A stretch of 64,000 nucleotides of DNA from Methanobacterium alkalithermotolerans (GCF_018141185.1 NZ_CP058560.1:186001-250000); one strand, 5' to 3'. Numbered from the stretch's first letter, positions 1-9,888 are shown. The notes: generated from the sequence alone by a model not told the origin. Program-made: numbers and translations.

Positions 1-191
1 ACTTTTTTTATATTCACTTACTATTTATAATGATTAATAATGATTAGTTTTTGCTGCTACTTAAATCTTACCCGGGAGATAAAATTAAATTTGAATTAAT
101 TAATCTGTAAATTAAGAATAAACTAATATTAACCATTAATAAGATTATTTAAGATTTAAAAGAAATATTACAATTTAAGACTTGCTAAAAA

Positions 192-216
192 GAGACTGTA
201 AAGTTTATGGGTGTTG
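192..216 (+). repeat. IS left terminal inverted repeat
   Basis: Left end of the insertion sequence. It contains TGTAAAGTTTATGGGTGTTG at 197-216, which matches the reverse complement of the right end at 19 of 20 positions. Confidence 0.85.
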
Positions 217-325
217 AGGGTTTGCGGAAAAAAATTTCAAAATCTTATTTTCTAGATCCTCTGACCCCATAATTCAAAATTAAAGAGGTTAAATATAAGT
301 ATTAAGTGAGAGTAGATATATTATC

Positions 326-1528
326 ATGCGAAATCAAATATTAACTACTCTCAATTGTAATATTGACTCCATACAACTTAAACTTTCCGATTTTTTCACA
401 GGAAAAAATGATTTTGAAACAATTCTCAATGATAGATTAAAACCGGTTAAAAACACTCAAAATATTAATCAGAAACTTTATCTCCATGAAAATAATCATT
501 TCGAATATATTAACCTACTTTGCCCATATTGTGGTTCAAAAAATGTTATTAAACAAGAATATCGTCAAAGAAAACTGTTAATTGACGATAAAGAACCTTT
601 AAATGTTTATTTAAGAAGATATCTGTGTAAAACTTGTGGGCGAAAATTCACCACAAACATTAAATCGATTATAAAACCTTATAAACGATATATTAACTTA
701 TTTAAAGATAAATTAGAATGTTTTTTGGAGACAGGTTACCGTTCGCTTCGAAAAACTCAGAAAGATCTGCAGAACTTCCTGGAAAATTCACCATCACACC
801 AAACCATCAGAAATTGGCTTACCATAAACAATAAAAACATGATCAAAAACACTGAACGCTTTTATTCAGGATATTACACTTATGATGAGCAATTTTTACG
901 AATTAATGGCCATAGAATGTACAGATTAACATTATACGATCAAATACGCAACATTCCAATAGCCGAACAAATAGTCCCTAAAAGAACACCACAAGCCATT
1001 ACACAGTTTATAGAAGAATCAACTATTAATCAACCATTAATATCAGTCACCACCGACCATATGCCACTTTATAAAAATATAATGGATTATATTGGTGTTA
1101 AACACCAATTATGCGTATTTCACTTGTTTAAAATGATTGGTGACAAATTATACAAAAAATTACGCAGTAAAAAAGTCACAGAACGTGAAAAAATCAGTTT
1201 ATGCCTATATTTCACCGATATCAAAAACATATTCCGCACATACAACTCAAAAACCAGTCAAAAAAGACTAGAAAAACTATTAAACGATTTCAATAGAATT
1301 CCACGTTTATTACAGCGTTTTATTAAACAAAAAATCATTCCAGACTATAAAAGACTCACCACGTTCATGGAAAACAATAAAATACCACGAACATCTAATA
1401 CTGTGGAAAATTACTACAGACAAACAGAACCAGAACAAATAAAAAAGAAATACAAAACCAAAAAAGGAATACTCACTTATCTACACTACAAAATGAAAAA
1501 TTGGACAAAAAAGCACATAAAAAAATAA
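326..1528 (+). CDS. IS transposase, zinc-ribbon plus DDE type
   Basis: 400-aa transposase that should catalyse cut or joining reactions at the element ends. An N-terminal zinc ribbon is visible (C66-x2-C69 and C101-x2-C104), followed by a helix-turn-helix-like segment around 140-165. The likely catalytic triad is D187 (in YTYDEQ), D244 (in VTTDHMP) and E361 (in NTVENYY), with a CVFH motif between the second and third acids. The C-terminus is very Lys-rich. The stop lies directly against the right inverted repeat. The frame is intact, and the gene is more AT-rich than the neighbouring core genes. The protein is a distant relative of the partial transposase at the right edge of the window. Confidence 0.88.
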   Translation: MRNQILTTLNCNIDSIQLKLSDFFTGKNDFETILNDRLKPVKNTQNINQKLYLHENNHFEYINLLCPYCGSKNVIKQEYRQRKLLIDDKEPLNVYLRRYLCKTCGRKFTTNIKSIIKPYKRYINLFKDKLECFLETGYRSLRKTQKDLQNFLENSPSHQTIRNWLTINNKNMIKNTERFYSGYYTYDEQFLRINGHRMYRLTLYDQIRNIPIAEQIVPKRTPQAITQFIEESTINQPLISVTTDHMPLYKNIMDYIGVKHQLCVFHLFKMIGDKLYKKLRSKKVTEREKISLCLYFTDIKNIFRTYNSKTSQKRLEKLLNDFNRIPRLLQRFIKQKIIPDYKRLTTFMENNKIPRTSNTVENYYRQTEPEQIKKKYKTKKGILTYLHYKMKNWTKKHIKK

Positions 1529-1553
1529 CAACACCCACAAACTTTACAAACCC
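1529..1553 (-). repeat. IS right terminal inverted repeat
   Basis: Right end of the insertion sequence, the inverted counterpart of 192-216. It starts one base after the transposase stop codon. Confidence 0.85.
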
Positions 1554-1618
1554 GCTAAAAAAAATTATTTTAATAGGGGGAACTGGACTTACCTTGAGGG
1601 AAAAAAGGAAATTTTAAA

Positions 1619-2419
1619 TTAAATTATCTCCCCACTTATAGAAATGGTGTAGTCCTTGATAATTATATTTTTTCCTGCTTTTTCCAGGGCCCGCTGCACA
1701 ATTACCCCTATCCCGGAACAACAGGGCACCTCCATATGTACCACCGAGATGGAATTAATGTCCTGAGTGGCAAATATTTGAGATAGTTTATCCACGTACT
1801 GGTCTATGGTCTTATCAAGTTTAGGGCAGAGGATAATCAGAACCTTATCCTTTAAGAATCTTTCATGGAAGTTTGGATAACTAAAGGGCACACAATCAGC
1901 AGTAATAAGTAGATCTGCATTTTTAAGATAAGATGCCTGGGGGTTTAATAACTGTAACTGTATGGGCCAGTTACGAAGTTGTGCCTGAAAAATACCCACC
2001 TCTTTATCCTCCCCGGGTTGAATTTCCTGGGCCAGGGAGCTGGGACAGCCACACTCCATGGTTTCATAATCAGGTATTTCTATTTCGTTTTCTTTTAAAT
2101 AGTCCCGGGCCTGATTTAGATATTCTGTTTCCCCGTGCTCATGTAAATGTTGTAAATGGGCTTTTATAAGGTTGGATCCTCCTTTAACAATATTTTCCAT
2201 CACCTTATATTCATCATAGGGTTCTGCTTCCCTTTTTATAACCTCAATGGCTCCTTGAGGACAAGTTCCAATACACGCCCCTAATCCATCGCAGAATAAA
2301 TCACTTACCAGCCGGGCTTTACCATCAATAACCTGCAAGGCCCCCTCAGGACATCCCGGTATACAGCTACCACAACCATCACATTTTTCTTCATCAATCT
2401 GGATGATTTCTCTTTCCAT
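1619..2419 (-). CDS. 4Fe-4S ferredoxin-like iron-sulfur protein
   Basis: About 266 aa. The N-terminus has two ferredoxin motifs, CDGCGSCIPGCPEGA and CDGLGACIGTCPQGA. The second lacks the usual second Cys (Leu instead), so that site may hold a 3Fe-4S or no standard cluster. The long C-terminal part has further cysteines (ECGCPSS, ADCVPF, LCPKLD, PCCSGIG) and matches in outline a family of soluble iron-sulfur proteins common in methanogens and clostridia; an electron-transfer or redox-sensing role is inferred. The ATG at 2419 is preferred over a GTG nine bases upstream because GGAG sits eight bases before the ATG. No partner gene is adjacent. Confidence 0.8.
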   Translation of the reverse strand: MEREIIQIDEEKCDGCGSCIPGCPEGALQVIDGKARLVSDLFCDGLGACIGTCPQGAIEVIKREAEPYDEYKVMENIVKGGSNLIKAHLQHLHEHGETEYLNQARDYLKENEIEIPDYETMECGCPSSLAQEIQPGEDKEVGIFQAQLRNWPIQLQLLNPQASYLKNADLLITADCVPFSYPNFHERFLKDKVLIILCPKLDKTIDQYVDKLSQIFATQDINSISVVHMEVPCCSGIGVIVQRALEKAGKNIIIKDYTISISGEII

Positions 2420-2553
2420 GGTTACCACTCCCTGTAGTATAAGTATTGAAATTGAAACCGTTTTTAATATATAATTATGTGCTTTTCAGGTAAATCTATT
2501 TTATTCTCCTAAAGAATAAGGCAACTTCAAAAATAGATGGTAAGAAGAAATAA

Positions 2554-2678
2554 TAATTCGCCGGTTTTAATAGGTAATTTAATCCGGTTATTATAAAATT
2601 AATTCGCCAGATTTTAATAGGAAATTAATCCGGTTATTATAAATGTAGAGGAAAATAATTACAGCCGGTTTTTATAGG
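2554..2678. repeat. 46-bp tandem repeat derived from a kinase gene tail
   Basis: Two near-identical 46-bp units start at 2554 and 2600 (core CGCCGGTTTTAATAGG and AATCCGGTTATTATAAA). A partial third unit at 2656-2678 is the last codons of the downstream kinase gene on the minus strand. The repeat therefore looks like outward duplication of the gene's 3' end. Confidence 0.7.
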
Positions 2679-5667
2679 ATAGTTCCTTGAAGTTGATAGT
2701 ATAAACTGTTCCAGAAGTCTCTTCCAGTTCCAGAGTTCCTTCAATTTGTTTTACCAGGCTTATCACAATTTGCAGTCCCAGGGTCTCCACCCGATCCAGA
2801 TTAAATCCAGGTGGCAGACCAATACCATCATCACCAATCACCAGCTGATACTCACCAGATGGTAGTGATTTAAATTTAATGGTTATAGTTCCTTTATTGC
2901 CATCAGGAAAAGCATATTTCAGGGAATTGGTTATCAGTTCATTTAAAAGGAGTCCGCAGGGTATGGCAGTATCCAGATCCAGGGATATGTTATCAATATC
3001 CAGATTCAGTTGTACTATACCGGGATGGGTGGTATAATTGTAAAAAAGGGCCTCGGTTAAACTTTTCACATAATCATAAAAGTTTATCCTGGATATATTA
3101 GGTGATTTGTAAAGTTTTTCATGTATAAGGGCCATGCTACGTACTCTGTCCTGGCTTACCCGGCAAAACTCCTGGGCTTCTTCCTCCTGGGTTTCTGCTG
3201 ACTGTAGATTAAGTAAACTGGCAATAATCTGCAGATTATTTTTTACCCGGTGGTGGATTTCCCTTAAAAGCAGTTCTTTGTCCTTAATAGAATTTAGAAG
3301 ATCATCTTTAAATCTCATCCTTTGAATGGCCAGGGCATAAAATTCAGCTAACCTTTTCAGGGCTTCCAGATCATTGTCATCATAATCATGGCGGGAATTG
3401 GCCAGTGCAATCTGTCCCAATAATTCTTTTTCAGCCATAACAGGAACGGAAATAAAGTTAGTAACTTTAATATGGCCTGAAGGTGTCCCTCGGGAAGTTT
3501 TATGGGTTTCTGGTTGGTTAGTATATATACCCTTACCCGTATTCAGGCTATGGCCCCATAAAGCAGGATAATTGCCATTTTTAGAAGGAGGAAATCGAAT
3601 TTTATCATCTAAATCCACCATTTCACACCCCACCATCATACTGCTATGGGTTAAAACTACCATGTCCTGATTTTCAGGGTCCACCATACCCACATAACCA
3701 TTCTCACTGTGGGTGAGTTTTAAAGATTCCTGGAGTATGATATCTGCCACATCCTCCATGGAAGAACTATCAGAAATAAGGGGAGCATATATTCGGGAGA
3801 GTGACTGGTTAATTTCCAGTTCCCTTTTTAAATCCTCCAGATATATTTTTTCCCGACTGATATCCTGGGCAGCACCATAGATACGCCAATTTCCATTTTC
3901 TTCCACACACTCTATATGGTTTCTAAGCCAGATTATCTGCCCCTGGCTGGAGATAATCCGGAATATCTTAATATTTTTCTCACCGGGTTTTATATCCTGT
4001 AACTGTTGTTGTGCTTTGGGAGTATCATCCGGGTGCACGGTGAACATCCAGCCAAATTGATTATCCATATCTTTTTTACTAAATCCTGTTATATGGTAAA
4101 AAGAACCGGTAATCCAGTCCACCCTGTATTCTCCATCCTTCTGGATGCAGGAATAGGCAAAATCAGATATCAGTTCACCCACCATACGATGTTTGTGTTC
4201 TGATTCTTTTAAGAGATTTTCAGCCCTTTTTCTTCCAGTGATATCCATTACAATAGCCTGAAGCAAATATTCTTCACCTATTTTCAAGCGATTTAGACTA
4301 ACCTCGGTAAAAAATACAGTGCCGTTTTGTTGCTGGTGTTTCCATTCAAAGTGCTGGGGTTCACCAGAGAGGGCTTTTTCCATCAATTTTTTGGCTTTCA
4401 GATCTGAAGGTGTTCCATCTTCCTGGAGTGGTGGAGAAAAATCAGCAGGGGTTTTACCCAGTATATTCTCTTCTAAAACCCCAAAAATCTCTAGAACTTT
4501 TTGATTACACTCCATAAAAAAGCCATCACGAATTAAAAAGATTCCACTTTCTGCATTATCAAAAAGAGTATGATATTTGTTTTCGCTGATTAAAAGCTCT
4601 TCTTCCACCTTTTTACGGGAACTGATATCATTGATAAAGGAATAATAATATTTCAATTCTCCCTCATGGTTGTAGGAGGGGTGGGTTAATATTTCTATGG
4701 GTACCCGGGTACCATCTTTTTTAAGATATTCTTTTTCATAGCGTACCGGAAGACCAGTTTTTTCCATTTCCTGCAGGATAATCTTTTCCTGATGACGACA
4801 TTCTGGTGAGGTTAAATCTTTATCCCAGTTTAAGGACTTTATTTCATCAGGACTGTAACCAACCAGTTCATTAAAAGCAGGATTATTAAACAATATTTTT
4901 CCATCAGAAAGCCCGATAACAAATGCCTGAGAAGATTTACTCAATACTTCAGCATATAATTCTTCCCTGAGGCGGATTTTATGTTCTCTTTTTATATTAT
5001 TAAGCCAGATTTCCACTTCCTTTTCTGCCAGGGGAGTATCCTGGAATTCATGGGCCGGTACATGATAGAAGTTCTTATAAATTTCACCTCCATTTATCAA
5101 ATACGGATGAGTCATAATCACTCCTTTTATGATTTCCGGGTCAAATTTTTGCATATCAAACTGGCAAATGGCTAAAGATGGATATTTAGAAGTAAAGTTC
5201 TGGTTTAACTGGCTCTCATATTCCATTAATCTATCTAATCCGGATTGATCATGCAGCACCCAACTCATCTCTCCACAAATTCTTAGAGCTTTAAAGCCCT
5301 TATCCTTGGCTATCTGAGCTTCAGTTTTAATTAAATGGATCCTGGTATCAGAATTAAAATCACCATCTTTAGTGTAGGCCTCACTTTCATCCAGAATAAC
5401 TAACTGTCCTGATTTTTCACAGAAATTTACTTCCACTCCCTCTTTTTTTAAATACTCCTGTAGCTTATTATCCTGGGAAGAGTCCCGGATATACACACAT
5501 TTTTCACCCTTTTCCAAGCCCCACTTAATAAAAGGAATAATAGTTTCTTTCCATTCCCGGGGGTTATTATAAAGAAGAGCTATATGCTGATGTGGTTTTA
5601 GAGAGTTTAAATCATCCTCTAAAGTGCTAAAGCTTTTAATTTCTCCTAAATAGTTATCTTTTTCCAA
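2659..5667 (-). CDS. MEDS-PAS-GAF sensor histidine kinase
   Basis: 1002 aa, soluble, no clear membrane segment. Residues about 20-200 resemble the MEDS (methanogen/methylotroph DcmR sensory) domain (HIALLYNN, GEMSW, FDMQKF). Three PAS/PAC units follow (about 235-360, 360-485, 485-620), then a GAF-like domain (about 635-790). The transmitter starts near 800 with REIHHRVKNN, the HisKA_2-type phospho-acceptor, and ends in a HATPase_c domain with N box (NELITNSLKYAF) and G box (GDDGIGL). The start is a TTG behind GGGGGAT. It should autophosphorylate in response to cytosolic or small-molecule signals, which are not identifiable. No response regulator is adjacent, so signal output is probably to a regulator elsewhere. 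Confidence 0.88.
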   Translation of the reverse strand: MEKDNYLGEIKSFSTLEDDLNSLKPHQHIALLYNNPREWKETIIPFIKWGLEKGEKCVYIRDSSQDNKLQEYLKKEGVEVNFCEKSGQLVILDESEAYTKDGDFNSDTRIHLIKTEAQIAKDKGFKALRICGEMSWVLHDQSGLDRLMEYESQLNQNFTSKYPSLAICQFDMQKFDPEIIKGVIMTHPYLINGGEIYKNFYHVPAHEFQDTPLAEKEVEIWLNNIKREHKIRLREELYAEVLSKSSQAFVIGLSDGKILFNNPAFNELVGYSPDEIKSLNWDKDLTSPECRHQEKIILQEMEKTGLPVRYEKEYLKKDGTRVPIEILTHPSYNHEGELKYYYSFINDISSRKKVEEELLISENKYHTLFDNAESGIFLIRDGFFMECNQKVLEIFGVLEENILGKTPADFSPPLQEDGTPSDLKAKKLMEKALSGEPQHFEWKHQQQNGTVFFTEVSLNRLKIGEEYLLQAIVMDITGRKRAENLLKESEHKHRMVGELISDFAYSCIQKDGEYRVDWITGSFYHITGFSKKDMDNQFGWMFTVHPDDTPKAQQQLQDIKPGEKNIKIFRIISSQGQIIWLRNHIECVEENGNWRIYGAAQDISREKIYLEDLKRELEINQSLSRIYAPLISDSSSMEDVADIILQESLKLTHSENGYVGMVDPENQDMVVLTHSSMMVGCEMVDLDDKIRFPPSKNGNYPALWGHSLNTGKGIYTNQPETHKTSRGTPSGHIKVTNFISVPVMAEKELLGQIALANSRHDYDDNDLEALKRLAEFYALAIQRMRFKDDLLNSIKDKELLLREIHHRVKNNLQIIASLLNLQSAETQEEEAQEFCRVSQDRVRSMALIHEKLYKSPNISRINFYDYVKSLTEALFYNYTTHPGIVQLNLDIDNISLDLDTAIPCGLLLNELITNSLKYAFPDGNKGTITIKFKSLPSGEYQLVIGDDGIGLPPGFNLDRVETLGLQIVISLVKQIEGTLELEETSGTVYTINFKELSYKNRL

Positions 5668-5859
5668 AGAGTATCCCCCATATTATATTCATAAATATAT
5701 TATTTTTTTAATATAAGTATTATAATAATTATGATGCCCCGAATTTGATCCTGTAGAGTGAATTTGTTATTAACTCCCGATTCTCAGTTTATTCTTATTT
5801 AAGATTATAATTTGTTAGAACCCTCTAAATGACTTAATTATTTTTTTATTTAGCCCATT

Positions 5860-6921
5860 TTAACCTAATAGTAAAAGATCCAGTGCTCCCCGGTACTGTA
5901 AAATCAATACCATGAGTAACAGTAAGAGTGCAGTCCACAAAATCAGGGATAGTCTTATCATTTTCCGGGATTTACTTATCTGCTCGGGATAGATGGCTTT
6001 TATACCCTGTATCTTAAAGGTTAAAACTCCGGCCAGATTTACACAAACCAGGTTAATAAAGAATAGTAGAAAAGCACCCGAAGCCAGGGCATATTCTCCA
6101 GAACCAAATAGTAAACCAGAGGTTACCAGTGGTGGTAAAAGAGCCACCGCCACCATGACTCCGATTAGAGTGGTGCTAAATCCCACTGTAAAGGCCAGAG
6201 CACCGGCAATACCTGAGGCAAAAGCCAGGGTTATACTCCCCAGATTGGTACGGGCCCGTAATAATATTTCTGGAACTGAAGGGTCCACGCTAAATAACAT
6301 TCCCAGAAGCAGGGATAAACTAAAGGCAATTACAACACCCACATAGTTACTTTTAATGGAATCTTTAGCTAACTGCACATCCCCCAGATTGGTGGCCAGA
6401 GACAGGGCCATGTTAGGCCCTAAAAAAGGGGCAATTACCATGGCCCCGATTATCACCGCTACATTGTTATTCAAAACGCCGATGGCAGATACAATAGCCG
6501 ATAGGATAACCATGGTGATGTAAATAGGGGATAATTTAGAAATATCTGACAAACTGGCATATAATTCATGGCGACTTAAGCGGTTAATCAATTCCTGGGG
6601 ATCCAGACGGTCTTTCAAATCATCCAGGGTGGTATCGGTAACTTCATCCTCTTTTTTATTAAAAATAGGTTCTGGAACTGGTACTGATGCTTCAATAGGT
6701 AAAAGGTTTATTCTAAAACCCTCTAAATAAGAGAAACGTTTTTGCAAAGTATTTATTAATGATTCAGTTTTGGCCCGGCGTATAATCACATGATAAATAA
6801 TCTCATTTTCCCGGGAACTGACTTGCCAGGAGTTTAGTACATCATATCTATGGATGATACTCTTTAGTTCATCTAACTCCTTTTTCTCAGGTAGTATGAT
6901 TATAATTAAGCGATAAGCCAT
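5860..6921 (-). CDS. DUF389 / TIGR00341 family membrane protein
   Basis: 353 aa. An N-terminal soluble domain of about 100 residues (LIIIILPEKKELDEL start) is followed by a linker and about six hydrophobic segments between 135 and 350. The conserved part reads AVIIGAMVIAPFLGP and VGFSTTLIGVMVAVALLPP, which is the DUF389 signature region. Function of the family is unknown; a transporter-like or channel-like role is only a guess. The gene is monocistronic, downstream of an ARPP-1-like gene on the same strand with an 80-bp gap. Confidence 0.85.
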   Translation of the reverse strand: MAYRLIIIILPEKKELDELKSIIHRYDVLNSWQVSSRENEIIYHVIIRRAKTESLINTLQKRFSYLEGFRINLLPIEASVPVPEPIFNKKEDEVTDTTLDDLKDRLDPQELINRLSRHELYASLSDISKLSPIYITMVILSAIVSAIGVLNNNVAVIIGAMVIAPFLGPNMALSLATNLGDVQLAKDSIKSNYVGVVIAFSLSLLLGMLFSVDPSVPEILLRARTNLGSITLAFASGIAGALAFTVGFSTTLIGVMVAVALLPPLVTSGLLFGSGEYALASGAFLLFFINLVCVNLAGVLTFKIQGIKAIYPEQISKSRKMIRLSLILWTALLLLLMVLILQYRGALDLLLLG

Positions 6922-7003
6922 AAAATCACTAATATATTATGTTAATTTAATAATTAATTTTTTGCTATAACCTCCCGGGGTGAATTTTAAGTATAATTAT
7001 TAA

Positions 7004-7978
7004 CTACCTCCTGGCCCTGAATCTGCGCCTTTTAGAAAAACTCTCCATATATTCTACGGTCCTTTCTTTTTTGAAAAAAGCAGTATGTATAATCTTATCA
7101 TTATGGATTAAGGCAGATCCAATAGTGTTTTTACTCTGGAATCTATGATCCTTTCCATAGCCCACGGATTCGTGCACCTCTTCACTGGATTTTAGTAGAT
7201 CATCTAAGAATTCAGTGAAAAGAGATTCTTCCGGTTTTATGGAATTATCTTTCTTTAAAGCTGCTTCCAGAGCATAACTTTTCACCAGCTTAGGGTGAAG
7301 TAGATTATAGGCCGCCCGGGATGATATGATATCCAGGCCCACCACTTCCCCATTTATCATCACCAGTATTCCGTTTTGATTATCTAAACTGGAAAAAGCT
7401 TCCAGGTATTTATTCAAATCTTCTTTTTGGGATAGGTAAACATCACCCAGAGCACGGGTGGGGGATTCTACCTGGGCATCCCGGGAAATTTCTTCAATAT
7501 CACTCCAGAGAGCTGTCTGATTGGAAAGGTACTCTCCACATGAGTTAAGGGATAAGGATACTGATGCTGATTTTCTACGCCGAATCTTGCTGGCTGCTAC
7601 ATGCCCTGAATCAGAAAACTGATTGCTGTTGTAACTCCATCTACCCTGCTCGGTACAGCTTACCGGTATAATGGTTTCAGATTTTTCTTGTAGGAGTATG
7701 GATGTATTTAAAACCCGGTTTTGCTTAGCACCCCAGACTTCCTCCCCATCCACTAAAAGAACCGGAATATCCCCCTTATTATGAACTTTTAATTCCGGGA
7801 CAGATCCCTGCTGGCTTATTTCACTAATATGTAAAGAATTTGATTCCAGAGCTTCTTGCAGGGTTATGTAAGTAGAATCTTCTATTTTCCCCACTAAAGG
7901 CAGAACTGCCATATTGGCATGGGACTGAATTTTACCCATTTTCAGAGTGGAGAAATATTCCGATAATACTTCATTCAT
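7004..7978 (-). CDS. ARPP-1 family domain protein
   Basis: 324 aa, soluble. The N-terminal half (KMGKIQSHANMAVLPLVG, LLVDGEEVWGAKQNRVLNTS, IPVSCTEQGRWSY) resembles the ARPP-1 family, defined by association with ADP-ribosylglycohydrolase and rhodanese/phosphatase genes. The C-terminus is basic (KRRRFRARR). A strong Shine-Dalgarno GAGGTG lies nine bases before the ATG. Biochemical function is unknown. The neighbour on the same strand is the DUF389 gene, with an 80-bp gap. Confidence 0.75.
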   Translation of the reverse strand: MNEVLSEYFSTLKMGKIQSHANMAVLPLVGKIEDSTYITLQEALESNSLHISEISQQGSVPELKVHNKGDIPVLLVDGEEVWGAKQNRVLNTSILLQEKSETIIPVSCTEQGRWSYNSNQFSDSGHVAASKIRRRKSASVSLSLNSCGEYLSNQTALWSDIEEISRDAQVESPTRALGDVYLSQKEDLNKYLEAFSSLDNQNGILVMINGEVVGLDIISSRAAYNLLHPKLVKSYALEAALKKDNSIKPEESLFTEFLDDLLKSSEEVHESVGYGKDHRFQSKNTIGSALIHNDKIIHTAFFKKERTVEYMESFSKRRRFRARR

Positions 7979-8708
7979 TTTAAGTTACACCTCATTTTAA
8001 TTATTTTCATACAATTTTAAGTGATTAGTATAAAATTACAGACTATGATAGACAATTATTTAAAATTTAATAATTGTAATAATGAATACTATTATTTTAA
8101 TAAATAGTATACAACTTATATTATTGCTCCGGATAATGTTGAACTAATATATTATATTTAATTAATAGTATATAAAATTATATATTAAATATATAATAAT
8201 TAAATATTATATGTAAAATTTTTTATTTTAATTACTAATCCAGATAATAATTCAAATAATATTTTTTTTAGTAACTTAATCTCACTAATCCTAAAATCAT
8301 AAGTTTGATGGTATAAAGAGTATTAAACACATAAACACTTCATGAAAAATAGATATTTTTATTGAAAATTTGCTGATTTTAAAAAATGAAGAAATCACTG
8401 AAAATGAATTAACTGGTCTATATGTACCCTGTGATTTAGGCCTATTTTGGAAATTTTTTCTAATGATGAGTAATTTATCCTCACAACCGCTAGATTTTCA
8501 TCAGTAAATAATACCCTGAAGAATGTTTTTATTATATTTTAAAAAGATATTGCATCCGGTGAAAGTTAAAAAAAATAATGCATATTCAAATCAAATAAAG
8601 CCCATAAAAAAATAATTTATAAATCTAGATTTTTCTTTAGGTGAAATCGGAATTTATCACCATACAAAATATAAGAATAATTATATAAATTTAAATTAAA
8701 TACTATTC
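7979..8708. other. 730-bp AT-rich intergenic region
   Basis: Very AT-rich, especially 8080-8230, with repeated TATATTAAT-like runs. It separates divergent genes. I see no supported gene. One frame (8352-8507) is open for 51 codons but has no usable start. A TATA-like box, TTATATAAAT at 8681-8690, fits a nearly leaderless transcript of the next gene. Confidence 0.6.
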
Positions 8709-9587
8709 ATGAATTCAAATACCACCCAACCCCCTGAACCTGTGCAGGTATCTGAAAAAAGGAACTTATATTTATTTTTTATAATAACCTTTCTATTTTC
8801 CTGGTTTTTCTGGATACCCCCCATATTAATTGGTCAGGGAATACCATTCCCCTCCATTTTAGCTGACTTTTTCCTGGGACCCTTTAATTTAGGTGCCTGG
8901 GGTCCCTTTGTCGCCGCATTTTTATTAACCTACTACAATAAAGGTAAAAATGGTGTTATTCAATTATTAAAAAGAGGAGTAGACTATAAATTTCATAAAA
9001 TATGGTATTTACCAATCTTATTACTGATGCCCTTTATTACCGGAGCCGCACTACTTATTGCCTCAGTTCTGGGAGATCCCCTGCCTAATTTAAGTATTTT
9101 CTATGAACCCTGGTTAATATTATTCTGGTTTTTTTATCTCTTGCTCCTGGGAGGTCCCCTGCAGGAAGAATTTGGATGGAGAGGCTATGCCCTGGACCGC
9201 TTGCAATCAAGCCGCAGTGCACTAACATCCAGTATCATCCTGGGTGTAGTATGGGCGGTGTGGCACTTCCCCTTAAACTTCGGCACAGGAGCGGCCGGAC
9301 CACAATATGGCATGGCCCTATCTCTATTTATAGGGGCTCTTATAACCATGAGCTTAATGTCCATCTTATTTACCTGGATATACAATAATACCGGTAGAAG
9401 TATCCTGGCTGTTTTACTATTCCATGCTTCTTTGAATTTATCCACCTTCATCCTGTTCCCGGTTTTTGAAGTACAAAGCGCCCTATTATTTTATTTGATA
9501 TTGATGTTAGTTACCGTGGTGATGGTTCTAATAATCTGGGGTAGGAAAACTTTGATGAAGGATAAAAAATTTAGGGTAAAGGAATAA
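8709..9587 (+). CDS. CPBP family intramembrane metalloprotease
   Basis: 292-aa polytopic membrane protein with about eight hydrophobic segments. It carries the CPBP (CAAX protease / bacteriocin-processing, Abi) motifs: EEFGWRGY with E153, E154 and R158, WHFPLNF with H186, and FHASLN with H239 and N243. These residues form the presumed metal site within the membrane. Such proteins in archaea may process prenylated or other membrane proteins; the substrate is unknown. There is no Shine-Dalgarno site and the TATA-like box ends about 19 bases before the ATG, so the mRNA is likely leaderless. It is not obviously part of an operon. Confidence 0.9.
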   Translation: MNSNTTQPPEPVQVSEKRNLYLFFIITFLFSWFFWIPPILIGQGIPFPSILADFFLGPFNLGAWGPFVAAFLLTYYNKGKNGVIQLLKRGVDYKFHKIWYLPILLLMPFITGAALLIASVLGDPLPNLSIFYEPWLILFWFFYLLLLGGPLQEEFGWRGYALDRLQSSRSALTSSIILGVVWAVWHFPLNFGTGAAGPQYGMALSLFIGALITMSLMSILFTWIYNNTGRSILAVLLFHASLNLSTFILFPVFEVQSALLFYLILMLVTVVMVLIIWGRKTLMKDKKFRVKE

Positions 9588-9708
9588 TTACCTTAGATAT
9601 TAAAATTAGGAAAAATGAGGGCTAATGAGGTCCTTGTTTTTTCTATAATATTTTTTTTAAAGTTAAGTGTTTATAAACGATATTAGAATTAATGAAGTTG
9701 AATCAGGA

Positions 9709-9888
9709 TTATTTTATAAATTTATATTTTTTAGCTATCCTACACATAGCATTATCTTTTAAGATTATTCTCTGTGCTTTATGTCGTCCACTTTTTACTA
9801 TTATGATTGGATCTGAAATTTTCCTGGCTTCTGAGACGATTTTATTCCCCTTTAAGGTGTCACCTTCTTTAGTGTAAATTTGGCTCAT
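9709..9888 (-). CDS. unknown 59-aa protein coupled to the ribbon-helix-helix gene
   Basis: A 59-residue basic protein, beginning MSQIYTKEGD and containing DPIIIVKSGRHKAQRI and a C-terminus IAKKYKFIK. Its ATG overlaps the TGA of the upstream ribbon-helix-helix gene (ATGA), a strong sign of a real, translationally coupled gene. I do not recognise the family. It is too small for an enzyme; the basic VKSGRHKAQRI stretch suggests nucleic-acid contact. It could be the second component of a toxin-antitoxin-like pair, which is inference from gene order only. Confidence 0.6.
   Translation of the reverse strand: MSQIYTKEGDTLKGNKIVSEARKISDPIIIVKSGRHKAQRIILKDNAMCRIAKKYKFIK

Larger units (their letters stand above)
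192..1553 (+). mobile_element. complete insertion sequence, ISM1-like
   Basis: A 1362-bp element with one transposase gene. Its ends form 25-bp imperfect inverted repeats (192-216 and 1529-1553, 21 of 25 matching). It is flanked by identical 8-bp direct repeats GCTAAAAA at 184-191 and 1554-1561, read as the target-site duplication. The size, single long gene, long inverted repeats and 8-bp duplication resemble what is known of ISM1 from Methanobrevibacter; the family name is inferred from this and is not proven. The exact duplication and open transposase frame suggest a recent and possibly active insertion. Confidence 0.85.

Noticed and set aside
1570..1600. Possible third copy of the ~80-bp repeat on the minus strand (CCTCAAGGTA)
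   Set aside because: Only about ten bases of the core match and the hairpin is not formed.
8352..8507. 51-codon open frame with a protein-like reading (TGLYVPCDLGLFWKFF)
   Set aside because: No ATG, GTG or TTG near its start with a ribosome site; it follows an in-frame stop and lies in very AT-rich DNA. A remnant is possible, but I cannot support it.
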